Below, piece by piece: positions 16,928 through 25,618 of a DNA stretch of 64,000 nt (position 1 is the first letter of the stretch; each line of letters opens with the position of its first letter). The stretch covers positions 62,001-126,000 of the forward strand of contig NZ_KQ947994.1 of NCBI RefSeq assembly GCF_001513975.1. The letters run 5' to 3'. A program made the position numbers and the translations under genes. Under the pieces are notes generated by a model. It saw only the letters and a list, made by a program, of their open reading frames with translations, did not search any database and was not told the origin of the DNA. Origin of the DNA: Streptomyces curacoi (GTDB lineage: Bacteria; Actinomycetota; Actinomycetes; Streptomycetales; Streptomycetaceae).

Positions 16928-17812
16928 CTACATCCGTTTGAGCACCGCCTGCTTGGCCATCGTGAACTCCTCGTCCGTCAGCACGCCCGTGCGGTGCAGC
17001 TCGCCGAGTTCGCGCAGGCGGCGCAGCAGGGCGTCGTGGTCGTCCTCGACGGACGCGGCCCGCGGGGACGGCAGTTCCGGCCGTGCGTCCGGTACGTCCG
17101 GGACGGCGGCCCTGGCCGGATGCGGCAGGCGGGCCTGGACCGCCGCCGCCACCAGGGCCATCAGCGGGTCCTTCTTGAAGCCCCACAGCTCCACGGAGTT
17201 GGGGTCGTACTTGGGCGGGGCCTTGGTGGGCGCGCTCTTGGCGGTGAAGCGGAGGTAGCCGTTCTCCAGGCCCACCGCCGGATGCCACTCCACGGCCGCG
17301 ATGTCGGCGAGCGCGAGGGAGCGGCTGCCGGCGGCGGCCTTGGCGTCCTCCGTCTTCCAGTTCCACTCCAGACGGACGTGCTCGCCGTCGAAGCTCGCGG
17401 TGCCGTCCCCGGCGGAGACCGACAGGGGGACGGAGGGGCCAGGCAGCAGGTACTCGTCGACCGGGTCGGCGGGAACCTGGTCCAGCAGCAGGGCGTTGCG
17501 CACCTCGTCCACGAAGTACTCGGCGACGCCGTACCGGTCGGACTCGACGATCAGCTGGTACGGGTCGTTGGGCTCGGTGAGCCGGCCTCCGGTGGCGTGC
17601 AGCAGCGGGTCGGCGCCGTCGCGCAGGCGCAGGCGCAGGCGTCCGGTCTTCTTCCCCTGTTCGAAGGAGACACCGGCCAACGCCCCCAGGGGGACGACCA
17701 GTTCACCCAGGGTCTTGCGGAAGAGGCTGACGTTCTTGTCCCGTCCGGGGGTCAGTCGCAGGGCGTCGCCGTCGAAGACCCACGTGCCGTCCTTCTGGAT
17801 GATTTCCGCCAT
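16928..17812 (-). CDS. DUF4429 protein with C-terminal SHOCT domain
   Basis: 294 residues. Two tandem DUF4429 modules (about 1-105 and 125-220) each start with a strand pattern such as DGTWVFDGDALRLTPGRDKN and FDGEHVRLEWNW. The C-terminal SHOCT helix hairpin reads LRELGELHRTGVLTDEEFTMAKQAVLKRM-like (last 30 residues; shown here in outline). DUF4429 resembles pleckstrin-type surface domains and SHOCT is an oligomerisation helix. The function is unknown, and there is no signal peptide. Confidence 0.85.
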   Translation of the reverse strand: MAEIIQKDGTWVFDGDALRLTPGRDKNVSLFRKTLGELVVPLGALAGVSFEQGKKTGRLRLRLRDGADPLLHATGGRLTEPNDPYQLIVESDRYGVAEYFVDEVRNALLLDQVPADPVDEYLLPGPSVPLSVSAGDGTASFDGEHVRLEWNWKTEDAKAAAGSRSLALADIAAVEWHPAVGLENGYLRFTAKSAPTKAPPKYDPNSVELWGFKKDPLMALVAAAVQARLPHPARAAVPDVPDARPELPSPRAASVEDDHDALLRRLRELGELHRTGVLTDEEFTMAKQAVLKRM

Positions 17813-17842
17813 GAGGGGATTGTTTCACCGGATCTGCGGGAG

Positions 17843-17858
17843 AGTGGTCTCTACCAAT
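17843..17858. promoter_or_regulatory. DasR-like operator (dre) before the GH20 gene
   Basis: AGTGGTCTCTACCAAT matches the 16-bp DasR consensus ACTGGTCTAGACCACT at 12 positions, keeping both TGGTCT and ACCA half-sites. It lies 17 bp upstream of the hexosaminidase start. DasR, released by glucosamine-6-phosphate, would tie this gene to chitin/GlcNAc supply. Confidence 0.72.
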
Positions 17859-17874
17859 CCCGAAGGGAGCGCAT

Positions 17875-19470
17875 GTGAGACGGCACCACAGAACGACTCC
17901 CCGTACGACCCGGATCCTCGGATCCCTGCTGCTGGTGATGGCGGCCGGCGCCTTCACGCTCGGCGCGGCACCGGCGTCCGGCGAGGCGATACCCCTCGCC
18001 CAGGTGGTACCGGCGCCCGCGTCGGTGGCGGCGGGCGGATCCCCGTACCGCATCACCGACGCCACCCGCATCCGCGTCGACGACTCCCGCGAGGCCCGGC
18101 GCGTCGGCGAGTACCTCGCGGGTGTCCTGCGGCCCTCCACCGGCTACCCGCTGACCGTCACCTCGCAGGGCCGCGGCGGCATCCGACTGCGCCTCGCCCA
18201 GGGCCCGTTCGGCGCGGAGGGCTACCGCCTCGACAGCGGCCGCAGTGGCGTCACCATCACGGCCGCCCGGCCCGCCGGCCTCTTCCACGGCGTCCAGACC
18301 CTGCGTCAGCTCCTCCCGGCGGCCGTCGAGAAGGACTCCGTCCAGCCCGGTCCCTGGCTGGTCGCGGGCGGCACCATCACGGACACCCCGCGCTACGGCT
18401 GGCGCGGCGCGATGCTCGATGTCTCCCGGCACTTCTTCACCGTCGACCAGGTCAAGCGCTATATCGACCAACTCGCCCTCTACAAGATCAACAAGCTGCA
18501 CCTGCACCTCAGCGACGACCAGGGCTGGCGCATCGCCATCGACTCCTGGCCGCGCCTGGCGGCCTACGGCGGCTCCACCCAGGTCGGCGGCGGCCCCGGC
18601 GGCCACTACACCAAGGCCGACTACCAGGAGATCGTCCGGTACGCCGCCTCCCGCTACCTTGAGGTCGTCCCCGAGATCGACATGCCGGGCCACACGAACG
18701 CGGCGCTGGCCTCGTACGCCGAGCTGAACTGCGACGGCGTGGCACCCCCGCTCTACACCGGCACCGACGTCGGCTTCAGCTCGCTGTGCGTCGGCAAGGA
18801 GATCACGTACGACTTCGTGGACGACGTGATCCGTGAGCTCGCCGCGCTCACGCCGGGCGAGTACCTCCACATCGGCGGCGACGAGGCGCACTCCACCAGC
18901 CACGAGGACTATGTGAAGTTCATGGACCGGGTGCAGCCGATCGTCGCCGAGTACGGCAAGACGGTGGTCGGCTGGCATCAGCTGACCGGGGCGACTCCGG
19001 CGAAGGGGGCGCTGGCGCAGTACTGGGGGCTGGACGGTACGAGTGACGAGGAGAAGGCGCAGGTCGCCAAGGCCGCGCAGAACGGGACGGGACTCATCCT
19101 CTCGCCCGCCGACCGGATCTACCTCGACATGAAGTACACGGCGGACACCCCGCTGGGCCTGGACTGGGCGGGCCTCGTGGAAGTGAAGCGGTCGTACGAC
19201 TGGGACCCGGGCAACTACCTTGCCGGTGCTCCTTCTTCGGCGATCCGGGGCGTCGAGGCGCCGCTGTGGACGGAGACGATCACGAAGTCGGCCGACATCG
19301 AGTACATGGCCTTCCCGAGGCTGGCGGGCGTGGCTGAGCTGGGCTGGTCGCCGGCTTCCACGCACGACTGGGAGGACTACAAGGTGCGGCTCGCGGCGCA
19401 GGGGCCCCGATGGGACGCGCTGGGGATCGGGTACTACCAGTCGCCGCAGGTTCCGTGGCCTGCGCGGTAG
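17875..19470 (+). CDS. secreted beta-N-acetylhexosaminidase, GH20
   Basis: A 531-residue exo-glycosidase releasing terminal GlcNAc from chito-oligosaccharides. The signal peptide is residues 1-36, with the hydrophobic core ILGSLLLVMAAGAFTLG and a cut near APASG. The GH20b domain is about 40-170 and the catalytic barrel 172-505. The catalytic pair is D336-E337 in HIGGDEAHS; HLSDDQGWRI and the late WTE motif line the site. GTG at 17875 has AAGGGAG upstream. It corresponds to the S. coelicolor hexosaminidase SCO2786 (from memory). The dre-like site upstream suggests DasR control. Confidence 0.93.
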   Translation: MRRHHRTTPRTTRILGSLLLVMAAGAFTLGAAPASGEAIPLAQVVPAPASVAAGGSPYRITDATRIRVDDSREARRVGEYLAGVLRPSTGYPLTVTSQGRGGIRLRLAQGPFGAEGYRLDSGRSGVTITAARPAGLFHGVQTLRQLLPAAVEKDSVQPGPWLVAGGTITDTPRYGWRGAMLDVSRHFFTVDQVKRYIDQLALYKINKLHLHLSDDQGWRIAIDSWPRLAAYGGSTQVGGGPGGHYTKADYQEIVRYAASRYLEVVPEIDMPGHTNAALASYAELNCDGVAPPLYTGTDVGFSSLCVGKEITYDFVDDVIRELAALTPGEYLHIGGDEAHSTSHEDYVKFMDRVQPIVAEYGKTVVGWHQLTGATPAKGALAQYWGLDGTSDEEKAQVAKAAQNGTGLILSPADRIYLDMKYTADTPLGLDWAGLVEVKRSYDWDPGNYLAGAPSSAIRGVEAPLWTETITKSADIEYMAFPRLAGVAELGWSPASTHDWEDYKVRLAAQGPRWDALGIGYYQSPQVPWPAR

Positions 19471-19484
19471 TCCGAAGAAGCTGA

Positions 19485-19519
19485 CGGGCACCCCGGAGGA
19501 CCGTACTCCGGGGTGCCCG
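19485..19519. terminator. bidirectional terminator between GH20 gene and desD
   Basis: A perfect 14-bp stem (19485-19498 with 19506-19519, loop GACCGTA) lies between convergent genes. Confidence 0.85.
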
Positions 19520-19535
19520 CCTGTCCAGAGGGGCC

Positions 19536-21308
19536 TTACAGCCCTGCGATGGGGTTCTTCAGGTTGCCCACGAGCTGGAGGGCGCCGGCCGGGTCCGCGA
19601 GGTCGACCATCTGCTTGTTGTTGCGCAGCTGGAGGCGGTTGAGGCAGGACAGCGCGAACTCGGGCGCGAACATGTCGTACTGCTCGAACTTCGCGGCGAG
19701 TTCCGGCACCGACTCCTGGTACTCGCGGGTGACGTCCGCGACCGTCCGCCAGAAGTCGTCCTCCTCCAGGATCCCCTCGGCGGCGAGGTTCGCGGCGAGG
19801 AAGCGGAAGAAGCAGTCGAAGACGTCCGTGAAGATGGACAGGAGCTTCTTGTCCTCAGGGACGTCCACGCGCAGCCGCTCGACCGTCGGCGGCAGTACCG
19901 CGTCCGGGTCCATGACGGCGATCTCCTCGGCGATGTCCTTGTAGATCGCGCGCTCGACGACGCCGTCCTTGAGGACCAGGATGACGTTCTCGCCGTGCGG
20001 CATGAACACCAGGTCGTAGGCGTAGAAGCTGTGCAGCAGCGGGGTGAAGTACGCGCGCAGGTAGCGGCGCAGCCACTCGGTCGGCGTCAGGCCCGACTGC
20101 TCGATCAGCGCGCCCGCGAAGGACGCGCCCTCGTGGTCGACGTGGACGAGGGAGGCCATGGTGGCCAGTGACTCGCCGTCCTGGAGGGAGGCGACCGGGC
20201 TCTCGCGCCACAGCGCGGCCAGCATCTTGCGGTACGGCGAGTAGCGGTCGGTGGCCTTCTCGTACTCCAGGTGCCGGTAGCCGACGGCGGCGCGCTCGCG
20301 GATGATCGACAGGCCGGTGGACTTCAGGACCGGGTCGCCCTCGATGAGCTGGGCCAGCCAGTCGTTGATGGCCGGGGTGGCCTCCATGTAGGCGGCCGAC
20401 AGTCCGCGCATGAAGCCCATGTTGAGGACGGACAGGGCCGTCTTGACGTAGTGCTTCTCGGGGCTGGACCGGTTGAAGAAGGTCCGGATGGACTGCTGGG
20501 CCAGGTACTCGTCGTCGCCCTCGCCCAGGCAGACGAGGTGCTGCTGGGCGACCTCGGCGGCGAAGGTGACGGTGAGCTTGTTCCACCACTGCCAGGGGTG
20601 GACGGGGATGAGGAGGTAGTCGGCGGGGTCGAGGCCCTGCTCGCGCAGGACGCCGTAGAAGCGCTCGACGGTCTCCTCGCCCAGCTCCTGCCGTACGAAG
20701 GACTCGTACTCGATGCCGACACCGGCCGTGAACGCGGCGCGCGAGCGGTGGGCCGCGAGCCAGACCAGCCGGATGGGGCTCGCGGTCTCGGGGGCGTACG
20801 ACAGGTACTCGTGGATGCCGAAGCCGAGCCGCCCGTTGTTGGCCACGAAGCAGGGGTGGCCCTCGGTCATGCCGGTCTCGATGGCCTGGAAGCCGGAGCG
20901 GGCGAGCTCGGCGACCGGGATCTGCGGCTTGGTGAGCTTGTAGCAGGTGCCGGAGAGGGTGGAGGAGATCTCCTCCAGGTAGACGGGGAGGATCTCCTCG
21001 CTCAGGCCCAGGGACTTCTGCAGCTCGATGAAGAAGTCCAGGGCGGCGAGCGGGAGTTCGGCGCCGTCGCGGTGGCGGGTGATCGAGTCGGCGTCGATCT
21101 GCCAGTGGTCGAGGGCGCGGAGCACGGCCGTGAAGGTGTACCGGGTCAGGCCGTCGTCGCTGCGGACGACGTAGGTGCCGTCGCCGGTGGCCTCCGGGGT
21201 GATGAGGCGCTCGTGGGCGAACTCGGCGAGCGCCTTGCGGATCAGGAGGCGGTTGGCCCGCGCCCAGCGGTGGGGGGACAGATGCGCTACGGCGTCGGAC
21301 AGGGTCAT
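19536..21308 (-). CDS. desD: desferrioxamine synthetase DesD (IucA/IucC NIS synthetase)
   Basis: A 590-residue NRPS-independent siderophore synthetase. It uses ATP to trimerise and macrocyclise N-hydroxy-N-succinylcadaverine into desferrioxamine E (with DesC-acylated units also giving B). The IucA/IucC domain spans about 135-380, with nucleotide-binding text such as HPCFVANNGRLGFGI and IPVHPWQWWNKL. The FhuF-like C-terminal domain (MPHGENVILVLKDG) follows. It is the last gene of desABCD and overlaps desC by 4 bp. Confidence 0.96.
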   Translation of the reverse strand: MTLSDAVAHLSPHRWARANRLLIRKALAEFAHERLITPEATGDGTYVVRSDDGLTRYTFTAVLRALDHWQIDADSITRHRDGAELPLAALDFFIELQKSLGLSEEILPVYLEEISSTLSGTCYKLTKPQIPVAELARSGFQAIETGMTEGHPCFVANNGRLGFGIHEYLSYAPETASPIRLVWLAAHRSRAAFTAGVGIEYESFVRQELGEETVERFYGVLREQGLDPADYLLIPVHPWQWWNKLTVTFAAEVAQQHLVCLGEGDDEYLAQQSIRTFFNRSSPEKHYVKTALSVLNMGFMRGLSAAYMEATPAINDWLAQLIEGDPVLKSTGLSIIRERAAVGYRHLEYEKATDRYSPYRKMLAALWRESPVASLQDGESLATMASLVHVDHEGASFAGALIEQSGLTPTEWLRRYLRAYFTPLLHSFYAYDLVFMPHGENVILVLKDGVVERAIYKDIAEEIAVMDPDAVLPPTVERLRVDVPEDKKLLSIFTDVFDCFFRFLAANLAAEGILEEDDFWRTVADVTREYQESVPELAAKFEQYDMFAPEFALSCLNRLQLRNNKQMVDLADPAGALQLVGNLKNPIAGL

Positions 21309-21853
21309 ACGGCTACTCCTCGGGCGGCCAAGAACTGTTCGCGCGTGCAGAAGCTGAGCAGCGCCCGCTTCTCCGGCTTGTCGATCTCACGTTCGGGCAC
21401 GAAGCCGACGGCCTTGTTGAGCGCGTGCACGGCCTTGTTGCCGACGTCGGGCTCGACGACGACGCGGCGGGTGCGCGGGTCGGCGAACAGTTCGTCCATG
21501 ACGGCGGTGATGACGGCCTTGGTGAAGCCGTGGATGGGCCGGTCGGTGGGGGCGACCAGGAAGTGCATGCCGACATCGCCGGGCTCGGGGTCGTACAGGC
21601 CGACCAGCTCGACGTAGCGGGGGTCGTACTTCTCCATCAGGAAGGCCGGTACGCCGTCGTGCAGACCGAGGTAGGCGTGGTGGTGCTCGTGGGCCGCGAT
21701 GCGCATGTACTCGCGCTCGACGTCCTGGAGCCTGGCGTCCTGCATCATCCAGAAGGCCGCCTTGGGGTCGGTGACCCAGCCGTGCAGCAGCTCGGCGTCC
21801 TTCAGGGGATCGAGGGGGCGGAAGGTGAACGTCCCGATGCTTCCGATGCTCAT
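21305..21853 (-). CDS. desC: N-hydroxycadaverine acyltransferase DesC
   Basis: A 182-residue GNAT-fold acyl-CoA acyltransferase of the siderophore (IucB/RhbD-like) type. It starts GTFTFRPLDPLKDAELLHGW and contains WMMQDARLQDVEREY and VGMHFLVAPTDRPIHG. It transfers succinyl or acetyl from CoA to N-hydroxycadaverine, producing the DesD substrate. It overlaps desB and desD by 4 bp each. Confidence 0.95.
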   Translation of the reverse strand: MSIGSIGTFTFRPLDPLKDAELLHGWVTDPKAAFWMMQDARLQDVEREYMRIAAHEHHHAYLGLHDGVPAFLMEKYDPRYVELVGLYDPEPGDVGMHFLVAPTDRPIHGFTKAVITAVMDELFADPRTRRVVVEPDVGNKAVHALNKAVGFVPEREIDKPEKRALLSFCTREQFLAARGVAV

Positions 21854-23127
21854 ACGGTGAACTCCTGGAAAGCGATGGTCTTCTCGACCGGGTAGTACTC
21901 GGTGCCGAGCAACTCGCGGATGATGTACGCGTTGCGGTACGGGCCCATGCCCAGGTCCGGGCTGGTGATGCTGTGCGTGTGCACGCCGGCGTTCTGCAGG
22001 AAGACACCGCGGCCGGTGACGTCGATGGCGTAGTTGCGGGCGACGTCGAAGTTGCCGTGGGAGTCGTAGACCAGGCGGTCCTTGACGGGGGCGAGGAACT
22101 CCGGCTCGGCGTACCTGTAGCCGGTGGCCAGGATCAGGCCCTGGGAGTTCAGCTCGAAGTCCTTGCCCTGCTCCTCCTGGCGGAAGCCGAGGGTGTACGT
22201 GCCGTTCTCGTACGCCGCGCTGGTGAGCGCCGAGTTGGTGAGCAGCCGGGTGGGGACCGGGCCGCCGAGGTTCTTCTGGTAGAGCAGGTCGAAGATCTCG
22301 TTGATGAGGTCGCCGTCGATGCCCTTGAACAGGCCCTTCTGCTCGGCGGTGAGGCGGTAGCGGGTGGCCTCCGGGAGCTCGCGGTAGTAGTCGATGTACT
22401 CCGGCGAGGTCATCTCCAGCGTGAGCTTGGTGTACTCCAGCGGGAAGAAGCGCGGGGAGCGGGTGACCCAGTTCAGCCGGTAGCCGTGGACGTCGATCTC
22501 GCTGAGCAGGTCGTAGTAGATCTCGGCCGCGGACTGGCCGGAGCCGACCAGGGTGATCGACTCCTTCTGCTGCAGCTCCGCCTTGTGCTGCAGATAGCGG
22601 GAGTTGTGGATGAAGTCGCCGCCCAGACCCTGGCAGGCCTCGGGGATGTGGGGCGGGGTGCCCGTGCCGAGGACGAGGTGGCGGGCGCGGTAGGTGTCAC
22701 CGGCGGCCGTCGTCACGACGTACAGCTCGTCCTCGTAGCGGACTTCCGTCACGGTCGTGTTGAAGCGGACGCTGCTCAGCTTGTTCGCGGCCCAGCGGCA
22801 GTAGTCGTCGTACTCGACCCGCAGCGGGTAGAAGTTCTCACGGATGTAGAACGAGTACAGTCGGCCCTTCTCCTTCAGATAGTTGAGGAAGGAGTACGGC
22901 GAGGTCGGGTCGGCCAGCGTGACCAGGTCCGACATGAACGGGGTCTGCAGGTGGGCGCCGTCCAGGAACATCCCGGCGTGCCACTCGAAGTCGGGCTTCG
23001 ACTCCAGGAAGACACCGTCGAGTTCGGCGATGGGTTCGGTCAGGCAGGCCAGGCCGAGGTTGAAGGGGCCGAGCCCGATCCCCACGAAGTCATGGGTCTT
23101 GGTCGGGTTTTCAGGACGCGCGGTCAA
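21850..23127 (-). CDS. desB: cadaverine N-monooxygenase DesB
   Basis: A 425-residue flavin-dependent N-hydroxylating monooxygenase (lysine/ornithine monooxygenase family) that hydroxylates cadaverine. The FAD motif is FVGIGLGPFNLGLA near residue 14. The NADPH motif is LVGSGQSAAEIYYD near 195, and the ATGY signature is near 350. It overlaps the end of desA by 17 bp and desC by 4 bp. Confidence 0.96.
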   Translation of the reverse strand: MTARPENPTKTHDFVGIGLGPFNLGLACLTEPIAELDGVFLESKPDFEWHAGMFLDGAHLQTPFMSDLVTLADPTSPYSFLNYLKEKGRLYSFYIRENFYPLRVEYDDYCRWAANKLSSVRFNTTVTEVRYEDELYVVTTAAGDTYRARHLVLGTGTPPHIPEACQGLGGDFIHNSRYLQHKAELQQKESITLVGSGQSAAEIYYDLLSEIDVHGYRLNWVTRSPRFFPLEYTKLTLEMTSPEYIDYYRELPEATRYRLTAEQKGLFKGIDGDLINEIFDLLYQKNLGGPVPTRLLTNSALTSAAYENGTYTLGFRQEEQGKDFELNSQGLILATGYRYAEPEFLAPVKDRLVYDSHGNFDVARNYAIDVTGRGVFLQNAGVHTHSITSPDLGMGPYRNAYIIRELLGTEYYPVEKTIAFQEFTV

Positions 23128-24553
23128 GGGACTCTCCCAGGTACTGCTCGGCGTGGCCGGCGATCAGGTCGAGGACGGCGGCGATGTCGGCCGCCTTCGT
23201 CTCGGGGTTGAGCAGGGTGAACTTCAGGTAGTGGCGGGCGCCCACCTTGGTGCCCGCGACCACGGCGTCGCCGGAGGCGAACAGGGCCTTGCGGGCGTAC
23301 AGGTTGGCGCGGTCGATCTCGGCGGGGTCGGTGACAGCCGCCGGGATGTAGCGGAAGACCAGGGTGGAGAGGGCCGGCTCGACCACGACGTCGAAGCGCG
23401 GGTCGGCGGCCAGCAGCTTCCAGCCCTCCACGGCCAGGTCGCAGACCTCGTCGAAGAGCTGCCCGATGCCGTCGGCGCCCATGGTGCGCAGGGTCACCCA
23501 CAGCTTGAGGGCGTCGAAGCGGCGGGTGGTCTGCAGGGACTTGTCGACCTGGTTGGGGATGCGCTCCTGCACCATGCGGCGCGGGTTGAGGTACTCCGCG
23601 TGATAGGTGGCGTGGCGCAGGGTCGAGGCGTCGCGGACCAGCACGGCGGAGGAGCTCACCGGCTGGAAGAAGGACTTGTGGTAGTCGACGGTGACCGAGT
23701 CGGCGCGCTCGATGCCGTCGATGCGGTGCCGGTACTTCAGGGAGGCGAGCAGGCCGCAGCCGTAGGCGGCGTCGACGTGCATCCAGGCGCCGAACTGCTC
23801 GCACAGCTCCGCGATCTCCGGCAGCGGGTCGATGGAGCCGAAGTCGGTGGTCCCGGCGGTGGCGACGACGGCCATCGGGACCAGGCCGTCCTTCTTACAG
23901 CGCTCCAGCTCATGGGCGAGGGCGACGGTCTGCATGCGCTTGTCGTGGTCGACGGGGATGGAGACCACGGAGTCCTGGCCCAGGCCGAGCAGTTTCGCGG
24001 ACTTCTTCACGCTGAAGTGGCTGACCTCGGAGGCGAAGATGCGCAGTTTCGCGAGGGAGTCCGTCTTCGACTCCTCCCGGGCCAGCAGCAGCGCCTGGAG
24101 GTTGGACTGGGTGCCGCCGGAGGTGAACACGCCGTCGGCGGCCGGGCCGAGGCCTATTCGGGCCGTCGTCCAGTCGATGAGCTTGCGCTCGATGAGGGTG
24201 CCGCCGGCCGACTGGTCCCAGGTGTCGAGGGAGGAGTTGACCGCGGAGAGGATCGCCTCGCCGAGCACGGCCGGGATGACGACCGGGCAGTTGAGGTGGG
24301 CGAGATAGCGGGGGTGGTGGAAGTAGATCGCGTCCCGGAGGTACACGTCCTCCAACTCGTCGAGGACCGCCGCGGTGTCGCGCAGCGGCTTGTCGAGGTC
24401 GATCGCGTCGATGGCGGGAGCGAGGGCGTCGACGGTGACACCGGTGAACGGACGGTCGGTGGCGGCGAGTTTGGCGGCCACCCGCTCGATTCCTTCGGTC
24501 ACGGAGCGGCGGTACTGCTCCGCGGTCGTGTCATTGAGCAGGTGCGAGCGCAT
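23111..24553 (-). CDS. desA: lysine decarboxylase DesA
   Basis: A 480-residue PLP enzyme of the group II (DOPA/glutamate-like) decarboxylases that makes cadaverine from lysine, the committed step of desferrioxamine synthesis. PLP-site text includes GGTQSNLQALLLARE (about 147), HVDAAYGCG (259) and the Schiff-base lysine K293 in VTVDYHKSFF. It is the first gene of desABCD, with a perfect iron box 47 bp before its start; iron-loaded DmdR1 would repress it. Confidence 0.96.
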   Translation of the reverse strand: MRSHLLNDTTAEQYRRSVTEGIERVAAKLAATDRPFTGVTVDALAPAIDAIDLDKPLRDTAAVLDELEDVYLRDAIYFHHPRYLAHLNCPVVIPAVLGEAILSAVNSSLDTWDQSAGGTLIERKLIDWTTARIGLGPAADGVFTSGGTQSNLQALLLAREESKTDSLAKLRIFASEVSHFSVKKSAKLLGLGQDSVVSIPVDHDKRMQTVALAHELERCKKDGLVPMAVVATAGTTDFGSIDPLPEIAELCEQFGAWMHVDAAYGCGLLASLKYRHRIDGIERADSVTVDYHKSFFQPVSSSAVLVRDASTLRHATYHAEYLNPRRMVQERIPNQVDKSLQTTRRFDALKLWVTLRTMGADGIGQLFDEVCDLAVEGWKLLAADPRFDVVVEPALSTLVFRYIPAAVTDPAEIDRANLYARKALFASGDAVVAGTKVGARHYLKFTLLNPETKAADIAAVLDLIAGHAEQYLGESLDRAS

Positions 24554-24599
24554 GGGGAGGTCCTCCGGTGGGGACGGGCCGTGAAGTGCGGAGTGCGAC

Positions 24600-24618
24600 T
24601 TAGGTTAGCCTAACCTAA
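24600..24618. promoter_or_regulatory. DmdR/IdeR iron box before desA
   Basis: TTAGGTTAGCCTAACCTAA is a perfect 19-bp palindrome matching the DtxR/IdeR/DmdR1 consensus. It sits in the short desA upstream gap, so desABCD is iron-repressed. Confidence 0.96.
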
Positions 24619-24703
24619 GTATCTTGGAATCAGGGCGGCAACAAGGGTGACTACGATCACTTGTGTCGCAGCAGTCGCCCGATCGCCTTGGTTTCAGGGG
24701 CAG

Positions 24704-25558
24704 TTACTCCTGCTCGCGCAGCTGCTCCTCGGTCAGCCCCTGCCTCCAGTACCCCACGAAGGTGACCCGGCGGCGGTCGATGCCGCGCTCACCGACGAAG
24801 TGCCGGCGCAGCTCCTTGACGCAGCCGGACTCACCGGCGATCCAGACGTACGGGCGCTCGGCGGGCGGGAGTTGGGCGGCGCGGATGGCGTCGAGTCCGT
24901 TCTCCCGGACCAGCCAGGTGAGCTCGGCGTCCGCCTCGCTCGCCAGGTCCTGGATGTCCCCCGCGTCGTGCACCTCCAGCCAGACCCGGGCCCGGGTGCC
25001 GGCGGGCAGGGACTCGAGGACGGCGGAGACCGCGGGTACGGCGGTCTCGTCGCCCCAGATCACCACCAGATCGGTGTCCTGCGGCGGCCGGAACCGGATC
25101 GCACGGTTGTCGGCGATCGCGGGGCCGAGCAGCAGGACGCGGTCGCCGGGGGCGGCGTGGGAGGCCCAGCGGGAGGCGGGGCCGGCCGGGGTGGCGGCGC
25201 CGCCCGTCGCGCAGCGGCTGTCGGATGCGGCGATGCCGTGCAGGACGAAGTCGATGTCGATCTCGTCGGGGTTCCGGCGCAGGGCGCGCAGGGTGTACGA
25301 GCGCATCACGGCCCGCACGTCGTCCGGCAGTTCACGCCAGCCCTGCCACCAGCCGTCGCCGAGCTCGATCGGGACCTGCGGCTCGCTCTGGCCGGGGTGC
25401 GGCAGGAACAACGACAGGGACTGGTCGCGCCCGTCGGAGAAGAAGTACTGCAGGTCCTCGCCGGAGAAGGTGACCCGGACCATGGACGGGCCGAGCCGCC
25501 TCGTCCGTACGACGTGCAGGGAGAAGAAACGGAACGGGGCGGCGACGGCCGTAGTCAT
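24704..25558 (-). CDS. desF: siderophore-interacting FAD protein (ferrioxamine reductase, DesF-type)
   Basis: A 284-residue SIP-family flavin reductase with an FAD-binding domain (about 1-135; RVTFSGEDLQYFF, RSYTLRALR) and a SIP C-terminal domain (140-280; VVIWGDETAVPAVSAVLESLP, YVWIAGESG). It reduces ferric siderophore to release iron in the cytoplasm. It has no iron box of its own and lies 60 bp after desE, so it is probably read from the desE iron-box promoter. Confidence 0.9.
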   Translation of the reverse strand: MTTAVAAPFRFFSLHVVRTRRLGPSMVRVTFSGEDLQYFFSDGRDQSLSLFLPHPGQSEPQVPIELGDGWWQGWRELPDDVRAVMRSYTLRALRRNPDEIDIDFVLHGIAASDSRCATGGAATPAGPASRWASHAAPGDRVLLLGPAIADNRAIRFRPPQDTDLVVIWGDETAVPAVSAVLESLPAGTRARVWLEVHDAGDIQDLASEADAELTWLVRENGLDAIRAAQLPPAERPYVWIAGESGCVKELRRHFVGERGIDRRRVTFVGYWRQGLTEEQLREQE

Positions 25559-25618
25559 GGGGTAACTCCTGAATCGACGTCAGGGATGCCAACCTCGGGG
25601 ACCTCGGGTGGCCCTTTC

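Noticed and set aside
22883..24613. Long plus-strand frame opposite desA and desB
   Set aside because: Same GC-skew artefact; the antisense des genes are unmistakable.
25559..25618. A separate iron box for desF
   Set aside because: No TTAGGTTAG-like palindrome is present in the 60-bp gap.
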